DNA from: Bdellovibrionales bacterium
GTDB taxonomy: Bacteria; Bdellovibrionota; JAFGOL01
DNA length: 9,112 bases
Reading direction: 5' to 3'
NCBI GenBank assembly: GCA_022710165.1
Contig: JAKLHL010000053.1
Span: forward strand, 1 to 9,112
Position numbers and translations under genes: made by a program. This document shows, piece after piece, positions 1 through 5,879 of this stretch (position 1 is the first letter of the stretch; every line of letters starts with the position of its first letter). The notes beneath the pieces were generated by a model. It made no database searches. It had not been told where the DNA came from and was given only the letters and a program-made list of their open reading frames with translations.

Positions 1-383
1 GCGAGGATGCAGAGGATAGTTATTCTGAGCTTGTTGCAAAGCAAGAGAACCTCCTCCTTGGTGATGGTTCCAAAAAAGGGTCTGGTGTTAGTGATATCCT
101 AAAGTCCATGATGACAAGTGGTCATATAAAGGAGAGTTCAAGGTTGGCATATGAAATATCATCAAGATTACCTGTTAAGGTAGTTAACAGAGGTGTAAAA
201 AAAGCTCCGTTCGCAGTACTGCACACTGCTTATATGCCTTCTGTATTGCTTGAGATAGGTTTTATGACCAACGAGAATGACTTAAGGAACATGATGGATG
301 ATAAGTGGGTACGAAGGATAGCAAGGGATGTGGCCAAAGGGATAGATTCATATCTTAGAAAGAGCAAAGAGGAGTTAAACTGA
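1..383 (+). CDS. N-acetylmuramoyl-L-alanine amidase (Amidase_3), C-terminal part; 5' end outside window
   Basis: The reading frame is open from base 3, so the gene starts upstream; 126 residues are visible. Amidase_3 enzymes are zinc hydrolases that cut the bond between MurNAc and L-Ala of the peptide stem in the periplasm, during cell separation and wall turnover. The visible part matches the C-terminal half of that fold: SYSELVAKQENLLLG resembles the segment before the insertion helix. A zinc-ligand-like His lies in LHTAYMPSVLLEIGFMTN, and the Glu of LLEIGF is at the position of the family's catalytic Glu. The terminal helix DVAKGIDSYLRK ends the domain, with no SPOR or LysM domain after it. 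The stop overlaps the rph start (TGATG), and a GAGGAG ribosome site for rph (369-374) sits inside this gene. Any N-terminal AMIN domain or signal peptide is outside the window. Confidence 0.9.
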   Translation, partial: EDAEDSYSELVAKQENLLLGDGSKKGSGVSDILKSMMTSGHIKESSRLAYEISSRLPVKVVNRGVKKAPFAVLHTAYMPSVLLEIGFMTNENDLRNMMDDKWVRRIARDVAKGIDSYLRKSKEELN

Positions 384-1108
384 TGAGGAACGACGGAAGA
401 AAGAACAATGAACTAAGGGAAATGGGAATGGACCCTTTTTACCTGGACCTTATACCATACAGTGTGCTTGTACGTATGGGCAACACAAGAGTGCTTTGTT
501 GCGCTACTCTAGATAAAGGTGTCCCTTCGTGGCTGAAGGGGCAGGGTAAGGGTTGGATAACTGCAGAGTACGGGATGCTGCCAAGATGTTCTAATGAAAG
601 GATACAAAGGGAGAGGAAGTCTGTTTCTGGTCGTACCCAAGAGATACAGCGTCTTATAGGCAGAAGCATTAGAGCTGGTGTTGATCTTGTTAAACTTGGT
701 GAAAGACAAATAATATTGGATTGTGATGTTATACAGGCCGACGGTGGCACACGTACTGCTAGCATAAATGGTGCTTTTGTTGCACTAAGAATGCTTGTGA
801 ACGATCTTATCAAGAAAGGGGAGCTTAAAGAGGATCCAATACTTGAACATATATGTGCGATAAGTGTTGGTATTGTTAACGGTCAACCTTGTCTTGATCT
901 TGATTATGTGGAGGATTCAAGCGCTCATGTTGACATGAACATCATAATGACAGGCTCAAAGAAACTTGTAGAGGTGCAGGGCACAGCAGAGGGGAAGACA
1001 TTTGAAAGGGCAGAGCTAGATTCATTGGTCGACCTTGGGGAATCAAGTGTAGAGAAGATAGTTAAGGTACAGGATCAGGCTGTTTCTGAGTGGCTTAAAA
1101 GATGCTGA
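383..1108 (+). CDS. rph: Ribonuclease PH
   Basis: RNase PH is a phosphate-dependent 3'-5' exoribonuclease that trims the 3' trailer of tRNA precursors; it works in the cytoplasm as a hexameric ring. The 241-residue length is normal for the family. Family features in order are the N-terminal RNDGRKNNELR, the core AEYGMLPRCSNERIQRER (about 61-78), the helix GRTQEIQRLIGRSIRAGVDL (83-102), the phosphate-binding DGGTRTASINGAFVAL (120-135), and the metal-site segment DLDYVEDSSAHVDMN (172-186) with D178 and D184 at the catalytic positions. The ATG overlaps the amidase stop by one base and has GAGGAG 8 nt upstream. The 3' end overlaps rdgB by 7 nt. The rph-rdgB pair is a common gene order, and a tRNA gene follows a little downstream. 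The function is clear from the sequence. Confidence 0.97.
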   Translation: MRNDGRKNNELREMGMDPFYLDLIPYSVLVRMGNTRVLCCATLDKGVPSWLKGQGKGWITAEYGMLPRCSNERIQRERKSVSGRTQEIQRLIGRSIRAGVDLVKLGERQIILDCDVIQADGGTRTASINGAFVALRMLVNDLIKKGELKEDPILEHICAISVGIVNGQPCLDLDYVEDSSAHVDMNIIMTGSKKLVEVQGTAEGKTFERAELDSLVDLGESSVEKIVKVQDQAVSEWLKRC

Positions 1109-1683
1109 TAGTATCATCCAATAAGGGCAAAATAAAAGAAATAGAGGCTGTACTTAGTTCTTATGGGTTCAGCTTTCAGGTTTTGGGGAAGGAATATCCT
1201 GTTCTTTATGTAGAGGAAGATGGGAATGATTTTAGTGACAATGCCCTTATAAAAGCCAAGGCCTATGCAGAAAGATATTCTATTACATCGCTGGCTGATG
1301 ATTCTGGACTTGAAGTGGACTCCCTTGATGGGAGACCTGGTGTTCAAAGTGCAAGGTATGCAGGTGTTGATGCAAAAGATGAGGACAGGGTCAGAAAGTT
1401 GCTTGAAGAACTTAAAGATGTTCCTTTAGAAAAACGTAGTGCAAGGTTCAAGTGCTGTATATGTGTCTATGACCCTAAGAGCAAAAGACCGATCTTTGCA
1501 GAGGGGGTCTGCGAGGGCAGGATAACCACTAGTCCAAGGGGAACGAACGGTTTTGGTTACGACCCTGTATTTGAGGTGGAAGGCTTTAACGGCCGTACCA
1601 TGGCAGAACTTAGTATGGAAGAAAAGAACACAGTAAGCCACAGGGCCAGGGCCTTGATGGACCTATCAAAAAAAATATCTTGA
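1102..1683 (+). CDS. rdgB: RdgB/HAM1 family non-canonical purine NTP pyrophosphatase (XTP/dITP diphosphatase)
   Basis: The enzyme hydrolyses XTP, ITP and dITP to the monophosphates plus pyrophosphate in the cytoplasm, keeping deaminated purines out of DNA and RNA. All family signatures are present in 193 residues: SSNKGKIKEIEAVL at the N-terminus (5-18; nucleotide-binding Ser-Asn-Lys), ADDSGLEVDSLDGRPG (65-80) with the catalytic acidic residues and the following ARYAG, GTNGFGYDPVF (147-157), and the base-recognition SHRARAL (179-185). No key residue is missing. The ATG lies 7 nt inside the end of rph with no clear Shine-Dalgarno site, which suggests translational coupling to rph. The stop is 33 nt before the tRNA-Ser gene, with no terminator hairpin between them. 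Confidence 0.97.
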   Translation: MLIVSSNKGKIKEIEAVLSSYGFSFQVLGKEYPVLYVEEDGNDFSDNALIKAKAYAERYSITSLADDSGLEVDSLDGRPGVQSARYAGVDAKDEDRVRKLLEELKDVPLEKRSARFKCCICVYDPKSKRPIFAEGVCEGRITTSPRGTNGFGYDPVFEVEGFNGRTMAELSMEEKNTVSHRARALMDLSKKIS

Positions 1684-1709
1684 TTTAAATATACATTCCG
1701 GGGTATTAC
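1680..1709 (+). promoter_or_regulatory. Possible sigma-70-type promoter for tRNA-Ser (weak)
   Basis: TTGATT (1680-1685) and TATTAC (1704-1709) are 18 nt apart, and transcription would start at about the first tRNA base. Both hexamers match consensus only 4 of 6, and the -35 overlaps the rdgB stop. The tRNA could equally be cut out of the upstream operon transcript. Confidence 0.3.
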
Positions 1710-1716
1710 AGCCAAC

Positions 1717-1806
1717 GGAGAGATGGGTGAGCGGTTGAAACCGGCGGTCTTGAAAACCGTTGTATCTTTACGGGTACCGGGGGTTCGAATCCCTCTCTCT
1801 CCGCCA
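1717..1806 (+). tRNA. tRNA-Ser, anticodon UGA, CCA encoded
   Basis: A complete class II tRNA can be folded by eye. The 7-bp acceptor stem pairs GGAGAGA (1717-1723) with TCTCTCC (1796-1802), followed by discriminator G and an encoded CCA (1804-1806). The D arm contains GAGCGGTTGAAACC. The anticodon loop CTTGAAA holds TGA at 1751-1753. The long variable arm that marks serine tRNAs pairs GTATC (1762-1766) with GGTAC (1773-1777). The T arm has loop TTCGAAT. This tRNA reads UCN codons, chiefly UCA. It lies 33 nt after rdgB and 19 nt before the start of the outer-membrane protein gene, with no terminator on the 3' side. Confidence 0.97.
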
Positions 1807-1825
1807 TCAAAAAAAAGGATTATAT

Positions 1826-2545
1826 ATGAGATCAATAAAATTTGTAGTGCTTGCTTTCGTTGTTTTTAGCGGACTTGCTTTTGCTCAAGAACAAGAAGGC
1901 GCAGAGAGCAATTTTACCGGTGAGGCAAAGGCGGAGTTCGTTAATAATTATTACTGGAGAGGTGCATATCTGTATCCAGAGGGAGTTCCTGCTTTTCAAC
2001 CTTCTTTAACGCTTGGGCTTAATGACCCTGCTTTAAGTTTGAACATTTGGTCGTCGCTGCCATTAAAACAGCGTACAGAGCTTAAGGATGTTAGGGACGA
2101 GTTGGACCTTACACTTAACTATGACCTTATAGATGAGGATGATATGTCCTTATCACTTGGTTTTATCTCTTATATTTATTTTGTTGGTGAGTTCTGGCAT
2201 TCAGAGGAACTTTATGCCGACTTTTGGTACGATGTTTGGAATGGACTTGGATTTTTTGCACAGACCTATATAGACGTAGATGCTTACAAGGGGATATACC
2301 TTAGTTTTGGTCCATCTTATACGAATGACCTTACAGAGAAGTTGAACCTTGATACAAGGGTTATATTCAGTTTTACCAAGTATGATGGTGCGAGCTTTGC
2401 TGTTGTAGAGACAGGGATGCTTGCGGCACTTACATATCAGATGAACGACGTTCTTTCTATGATAGGCGGACTAAGGTGGAACTATAATATAGATGCAGAG
2501 AACAATCAGTACGCGTTCAATTTGGCAATAGCTGCGTCTTGGTAA
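1826..2545 (+). CDS. TorF/Gcw_chp-like putative outer-membrane beta-barrel protein
   Basis: This 239-residue protein has a clear Sec signal peptide (MRSIKF followed by a hydrophobic run, cleavage after AFA at residue 20). The rest alternates polar and hydrophobic residues, is rich in Tyr, Trp and Phe, and ends in Ala-Ser-Trp, a typical beta-barrel C-terminus. The early segment NNYYWRGAYLYPEGVPAFQP resembles the 'SDYxFRGxSxSDxxPAxQ' start of the TorF/Gcw_chp putative porin family; this is recognition by eye and the molecular function is unknown. The start at 1826 is chosen because it has AAAGGA 6 nt upstream and begins the signal peptide; the longer frame reaches back into the tRNA. It converges with the response regulator gene, with 3 bp between the two stop codons and no terminator visible. 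Confidence 0.72.
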   Translation: MRSIKFVVLAFVVFSGLAFAQEQEGAESNFTGEAKAEFVNNYYWRGAYLYPEGVPAFQPSLTLGLNDPALSLNIWSSLPLKQRTELKDVRDELDLTLNYDLIDEDDMSLSLGFISYIYFVGEFWHSEELYADFWYDVWNGLGFFAQTYIDVDAYKGIYLSFGPSYTNDLTEKLNLDTRVIFSFTKYDGASFAVVETGMLAALTYQMNDVLSMIGGLRWNYNIDAENNQYAFNLAIAASW

Positions 2546-2548
2546 GAG

Positions 2549-3286
2549 CTAAGCTTTTGGTATATATGATATTATGTTGTTGTCGTTCGTATAGTTCATA
2601 ACAAAGGTCTCTGTTTCTTCTGTAAGGTTGATGAACTTTGCTCCTATGCCGGCAGGTAGTTCTTTGCTGTCTTCAAGCCTTTGCCATGCCACTTCTGCAA
2701 TACCCTCAAATGTCTTTGGTTCACCTTCGTTGAACGTGAACTTAAAACGGACTAGGTCTTTTTCCTTAAGTTCTTTGTTGGTCCTAAGGAACAAACCACC
2801 ACGACCTATCTTAAAGCCTTTGTTGTCTTTTACGGCTTCCTTTAATGATTTAAATGAAGTTTCTATGGCTAGTGCCATATTTGCATATTCCATGTGTGGC
2901 TTCTTGAATTTTGGGAAAGGTCTTAGCTGTTCAGTAAGGATGTCCTTTATGGTCTTCCAGTCAAAAGGCTTCATGACCACGGCACAGGCTCCTTTGTCGA
3001 AGAGGTCCTCTATTGAGAAGTCGTAGAAACCTGTGAATATTACGACGAATGGCTTTTTAGGGTCTTCTTTCTTTATACCATCCAAAAGTTCTATGCCATT
3101 CCCATCAGGCATCTTTATGTCGCTGAGTACCAGGCCTATCTCTTGATGGTCTTTTAGTACAACCTCTGCTTGATGACCGCTTTCTGCTGTTAGGATGTCA
3201 TATCCATCCTTTGACAACATCCTCGTCATAAGATCAAGTATGTCTTTTTCATCGTCAACCACAAGTATTTTTTTTATTTTATCCAT
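2549..3286 (-). CDS. Response regulator: receiver domain plus PilZ-like domain
   Basis: Residues 5-122 form a complete receiver domain: acidic pair D11-D12, phosphoacceptor D56 in LVLSDIKMP, the conserved Thr in FTG (T85) and Lys in MKPFD (K106). There is no DNA-binding or AAA+ output. Residues about 130-238 look like a divergent PilZ domain, with GRGGLFLRT (161-169) in place of the usual N/DxSxxG strand and later GIAEVAWQR and AGIGAKFINL, as in receiver-linked PilZ proteins of deltaproteobacteria. The RxxxR motif that holds cyclic di-GMP in classical PilZ is not visible, so ligand binding is uncertain. The gene lies 17 nt downstream of the kinase, which is very likely its phosphodonor; GAGGTG precedes the ATG by about 10 nt. 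It probably acts by protein contact rather than on DNA. Confidence 0.88.
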   Translation of the reverse strand: MDKIKKILVVDDEKDILDLMTRMLSKDGYDILTAESGHQAEVVLKDHQEIGLVLSDIKMPDGNGIELLDGIKKEDPKKPFVVIFTGFYDFSIEDLFDKGACAVVMKPFDWKTIKDILTEQLRPFPKFKKPHMEYANMALAIETSFKSLKEAVKDNKGFKIGRGGLFLRTNKELKEKDLVRFKFTFNEGEPKTFEGIAEVAWQRLEDSKELPAGIGAKFINLTEETETFVMNYTNDNNIISYIPKA

Positions 3287-3303
3287 TATGTTTTTTCACC
3301 TCA

Positions 3304-4878
3304 CTAGAATGTGTCGCCTACAGGGAACTTAACCTTAAAAGTTGTTCCCTTGTTAACCTCGCTCTCTATGCTTATTGATCCGTTTATCTCTCTCATTATT
3401 CCGTAAGATATCGCTAAGCCAAGCCCTGTTCCTTTCCCTGGAGCCTTTGTTGTATAGAATGGATCGAATATGTGTTTGTGTAGCTCTTTTGGTACTCCTC
3501 TACCATTGTCTGTTATACTTACAGTTACTGCTTTACCCTTTTCTGTTAGCTCTGTTCTGATATCTATGGTCTTTTTCTTGTCACGTCCTAGATTGTCTAA
3601 TTCATCTTTTGCATTAGATACTATGTTCTGCACGACGGATTCTGTTTTTGTTCTATCCATTAGAACTTTTGGCAATTTTTCGGATAAGTCCATGTTCAAT
3701 TCTATATTATGGGCTTCTAACTGTTTTTTGAACAACATCATGGACTCGCTAACTACATTATTTATATCCTCGTACTTTAAAAGGCCTTTGCTGGTCGCAG
3801 TATTACGACTGAATACCCTTATTTGGTCGACTATCTTTCTCATCCTTTCTACATGGATAAGTATTTTATCGTTGCTTTCTTTGATTTCTTCGTTGGACAC
3901 TTTTCCTGCTCTTATCTCGTTTTCTATGTTCTGTGCAAAACCGCTTATTACGGCTAATGGATTGTTAAGTTCATGTGCTATACCTGCTCCAAGTATACCT
4001 ATAGAGGCAAGTCTGTTTGCGTGGAAGAACTTTTGTTGCAAACTAAACAGTTTGTTAACTACATATAGTATGCCAAAAGACAGTATCAACGAGAATATGG
4101 TCATTATTATGAATAGTTGCGTTAACATGTTGGTGGTACTTGTGTGCATCGTCCTTTTTAGTGTTGCGGTACCTAGTACGGCGGGCTTGCCAGTTAGGTC
4201 CTTTAAGATCTCGTGAATTATCATGAAGTCATCATTTATTATTAATGTTTTGGTGTTGTCTTTTTCACTTAATGCACTTAGTTGCAGTGTTAGCTGGCTT
4301 GGTCTTTTATTCTCGAAGATAGCAGGTTTGTAGTCTCTTACTACAAGGAATAACCCTGTTGAAGGACCTGTGAAATCATTTTTTAGGACCTCTTGGGTCC
4401 CTACAAAGTAGACCTTTGACTCAAACACCATTAATCCAACTTTGTTCTTTAATTTACCGGCGTTGGTATTTATGAAATCAATTATGTGTTTTGGTGTTGG
4501 TGCAAGTTTTTTGTTCTCGTGATCTACGTAGACTGAATAGAATATTTTACCTTTAGTATCTATATATGCTAAGCATCTGTTAGGGAGTTTAAGCAGGAAG
4601 TCTTTTGTAAGGTTATCGTCTATGTAGGCCTGTTTTCCTTTTCCCTGTAGGAAGTAATATGTGTCGTTCCAAAAGCCCCAGTCGTAAAGGAAGGCTTTAA
4701 GGTTATCTTCCTCCCTTTTTAAAGTTTTTTGTGCGAACGAGACTTCGCTTTTTATGTCCTCAACTTCGAATTCTTTCACTTTGTTAAGGGTCGATATCCC
4801 AAAGATGAAGAAGATGATGCAAAAGATCGCGAATAGTGAGGTGACAACAATTACAGACATCCGCATCTTGAAGTTCAT
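3304..4878 (-). CDS. Membrane sensor histidine kinase with CHASE4-like periplasmic domain
   Basis: The layout of this 524-residue protein is: transmembrane segment about 8-30; periplasmic sensor about 35-248; second transmembrane segment about 251-274; HisKA with the H-box GIAHELNNPLAVISGF (phospho-His H302); and an HATPase domain with N-box Asn (N422), DNGRG (457-461), FDPFYTT (471-477) and GTGLGLAISYG (483-493). In the sensor, DWGFWNDTYYF (66-76) is the conserved core of CHASE4 domains; the ligand is unknown. No PAS or HAMP domain is evident, so the second membrane helix leads into HisKA through only a short linker. The HELNNPL motif is typical of NtrB-like kinases. The start has AAGGAG about 11 nt upstream. 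The gene heads the kinase-regulator operon and is divergent from the pilus locus, a hint of a shared regulatory role but not proof. Confidence 0.93.
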   Translation of the reverse strand: MNFKMRMSVIVVTSLFAIFCIIFFIFGISTLNKVKEFEVEDIKSEVSFAQKTLKREEDNLKAFLYDWGFWNDTYYFLQGKGKQAYIDDNLTKDFLLKLPNRCLAYIDTKGKIFYSVYVDHENKKLAPTPKHIIDFINTNAGKLKNKVGLMVFESKVYFVGTQEVLKNDFTGPSTGLFLVVRDYKPAIFENKRPSQLTLQLSALSEKDNTKTLIINDDFMIIHEILKDLTGKPAVLGTATLKRTMHTSTTNMLTQLFIIMTIFSLILSFGILYVVNKLFSLQQKFFHANRLASIGILGAGIAHELNNPLAVISGFAQNIENEIRAGKVSNEEIKESNDKILIHVERMRKIVDQIRVFSRNTATSKGLLKYEDINNVVSESMMLFKKQLEAHNIELNMDLSEKLPKVLMDRTKTESVVQNIVSNAKDELDNLGRDKKKTIDIRTELTEKGKAVTVSITDNGRGVPKELHKHIFDPFYTTKAPGKGTGLGLAISYGIMREINGSISIESEVNKGTTFKVKFPVGDTF

Positions 4879-4970
4879 TATGGCGCATTCTCCTTGATCG
4901 TTGCTTTATAGATATCAAATGCTATCACTTATTTATTTAAATTAAAGCCCAAAATCCTTGTGTAGTCTGC

Positions 4971-4988
4971 TTGTCACGTTTTTGACAA
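4971..4988. promoter_or_regulatory. Inverted repeat, candidate operator upstream of the kinase
   Basis: TTGTCA and TGACAA are perfect 6-bp arms separated by 6 bp, centred about 100 bp upstream of the kinase start. The dyad size suits a dimeric regulator. The site also lies upstream of the pilus activator sites, so it could serve either direction. No regulator is assigned. Confidence 0.4.
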
Positions 4989-5051
4989 CAAGGTTAGAAA
5001 GAAGATGACATAAAAAATTAGAAGATGCTTAATAAGCTTGGTGGGGTCTTG

Positions 5052-5070
5052 TTTAGGACATTTTAGGACA
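5052..5070 (+). promoter_or_regulatory. Tandem TTTAGGACA pair, candidate sigma-54 activator (enhancer) site for pilin 1
   Basis: Two perfect copies of TTTAGGACA (5052-5060 and 5062-5070) are spaced 10 bp start to start, one helical turn apart. They are flanked by inverted CTTGTTT (5048-5054) and AAACAAG (5072-5078). The pair is centred about 110 bp upstream of the predicted start of transcription, the usual place for an enhancer-binding protein. The same pair recurs at 5735-5753 before the second sigma-54 promoter. Confidence 0.65.
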
Positions 5071-5113
5071 AAAACAAGTATTTTTACCTTTTTTAACAAA
5101 GGCTATTATTAAA

Positions 5114-5126
5114 AGATCCTTTGATT
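5114..5126 (-). promoter_or_regulatory. Partial IHF-like site between activator site and promoter 1
   Basis: On the - strand, AATCAAAGGATCT matches the WATCAA half of the IHF consensus fully but only one of three bases of the TTR half. It ends 16 bp before the -24 element, close to the position of the better match at the second promoter. Confidence 0.3.
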
Positions 5127-5142
5127 TTAGATAATTAACTGT

Positions 5143-5159
5143 TTGGCATGCAATGTGCA
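5143..5159 (+). promoter_or_regulatory. Sigma-54 (-24/-12) promoter of pilin 1
   Basis: TTGGCATGCAATGTGCA matches 11 of the 13 specified bases of TTGGCACG-N4-TTGCW, including the essential GG and GC with exact spacing. Predicted transcription start is near 5170. That gives a very short leader of about 20 nt, with the GGGGAG ribosome site almost at the 5' end. Confidence 0.8.
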
Positions 5160-5189
5160 AAATAAGACTTTGGGGAGAGTGATTTTGAT

Positions 5190-5645
5190 ATGTTTAAGAG
5201 TTTACTGAAATTTAAACTTATAATCATATTTGCAATGATCTCAGCTGTTGGTTTTGCTGAACAGCATAACTTTATCATTAGTCTTAGGGTGCTTGAGCCA
5301 CTTATTCTAGAAAGCATACAAGGTCTTGTGTTTCCAGATGTTACGGCAAGCAAGACGGCCATTACTGTTACTGTTTCTCCTGATGATGCTGGGGCATCAA
5401 CCTTTTGGGCAGAGGGAAGAAGGAACAGGGCTATCGCTTATAGTGTGGTAACACCTATGATTTATCTTGTGGCTCCAGGGGTCACCGGAAGTATAAGGGT
5501 AGATAACTTTGAGATAGAAGGACCAACGGTCTTTAATTCTGACGGAACTGCAAGCTTTAGGATAGGAGCTACGGCTAGTCTTGATGCTAATGTTCAGAGC
5601 GGAGACTATACAGGAGTTGCTACTTTTAGAGTAACTTATCAATAA
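5190..5645 (+). CDS. DUF4402-like pilin subunit 1
   Basis: A 151-residue secreted protein; the signal peptide is cleaved after GFA (residue 23). The mature part shows the DUF4402 fimbrial-subunit pattern: an N-terminal strand NFIISLRVLEP, then LILESIQGLVFPD, VTVSPDDAGASTFWAEG, and C-terminal FRIGATASLDAN and GDYTGVATFRVTYQ. The C-terminus follows the chaperone-usher rule, with penultimate Tyr, alternating hydrophobic residues and a Gly 14 residues from the end, which is the strand the periplasmic chaperone clamps. It should be exported, stabilised by the PapD-like chaperone at 6925 and polymerised through the usher at 7707. It has its own sigma-54 promoter, and the predicted transcript start just upstream supports the ATG at 5190. 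It is clearly paralogous to the next two genes but quite diverged; it could be a major or an alternative shaft subunit. Confidence 0.82.
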   Translation: MFKSLLKFKLIIIFAMISAVGFAEQHNFIISLRVLEPLILESIQGLVFPDVTASKTAITVTVSPDDAGASTFWAEGRRNRAIAYSVVTPMIYLVAPGVTGSIRVDNFEIEGPTVFNSDGTASFRIGATASLDANVQSGDYTGVATFRVTYQ

Positions 5646-5734
5646 CTGTCATTATAATGTCGTCCTTTAATAAACTTCTATTTACAGTTCTCGCAGAGAT
5701 GCTATTATGTGATTCTGTTTGGTTGCTCAAACAG

Positions 5735-5753
5735 TTTAGGACAGATTAGGACA
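5735..5753 (+). promoter_or_regulatory. Tandem TTTAGGACA/ATTAGGACA pair, candidate sigma-54 activator site for pilin 2
   Basis: TTTAGGACA (5735-5743) and ATTAGGACA (5745-5753) have the same 10-bp period as the pair at 5052-5070. They are centred about 100 bp upstream of the predicted start of transcription. Recurrence of both sequence and geometry in front of two sigma-54 promoters is strong internal evidence of a shared activator. Confidence 0.65.
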
Positions 5754-5786
5754 AGAGCTATTTCTGAACTAGTGAGGTTTTGTGAT

Positions 5787-5799
5787 TAAGTATTTGATA
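5787..5799 (-). promoter_or_regulatory. IHF-like site between activator site and promoter 2
   Basis: On the - strand, TATCAAATACTTA is a perfect match to the IHF consensus WATCAANNNNTTR. It lies 33 bp after the activator pair and 18 bp before the -24 element, where a DNA bend would bring a bound activator onto sigma-54 polymerase. The consensus is loose and the lineage may use a different bending protein. Confidence 0.45.
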
Positions 5800-5817
5800 T
5801 TATAATGTTTATTGAGT

Positions 5818-5834
5818 TTGGCACGATGAATGCA
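5818..5834 (+). promoter_or_regulatory. Sigma-54 (-24/-12) promoter of pilin 2
   Basis: TTGGCACGATGAATGCA matches 12 of the 13 specified bases of TTGGCACG-N4-TTGCW, with exact GG-to-GC spacing. Predicted transcription start is near 5845, which rules out any start codon upstream of 5880 for the pilin. Confidence 0.88.
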
Positions 5835-5879
5835 ATATATAGATTGAAAATAAAAAGAGGAAAAAAGGGAGGATGGGCC

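Larger units (their letters stand above)
4879..5189. other. Divergent intergenic region between the kinase operon and the pilus locus
   Basis: This 311-bp AT-rich region has no credible coding frame. From left to right it holds the kinase ribosome site (AAGGAG read on the - strand), an inverted repeat TTGTCA/TGACAA, a small imperfect palindrome GCTTAATAAGC (5027-5037), a tandem pair of TTTAGGACA sites, a partial IHF-like site, a sigma-54 promoter and the pilin 1 ribosome site GGGGAG (5172-5177). No convincing promoter for the kinase was found by eye. Confidence 0.8.

Noticed and set aside
439..813. Antisense open frame across rph
   Set aside because: It is fully covered by a well-conserved RNase PH gene and has no recognisable protein features.
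1760..1825. Upstream extension of the outer-membrane protein frame into the tRNA
   Set aside because: It would place coding sequence inside a complete tRNA-Ser; the start at 1826 has a ribosome site and begins the signal peptide.
3470..4216. 248-codon open frame antisense to the kinase
   Set aside because: The opposite strand encodes an intact histidine kinase with all motifs; this frame looks like a shadow with Ser/Leu-rich low-complexity content.
4382..4390. Single TTTAGGACC inside the kinase gene
   Set aside because: It is a lone imperfect copy in coding DNA, without the tandem partner or a sigma-54 promoter at the right distance.
5805..5879. Longer start for pilin 2 at 5805
   Set aside because: It overlaps the sigma-54 promoter and lies upstream of the predicted transcript start; ATG 5880 has a strong ribosome site and signal peptide.
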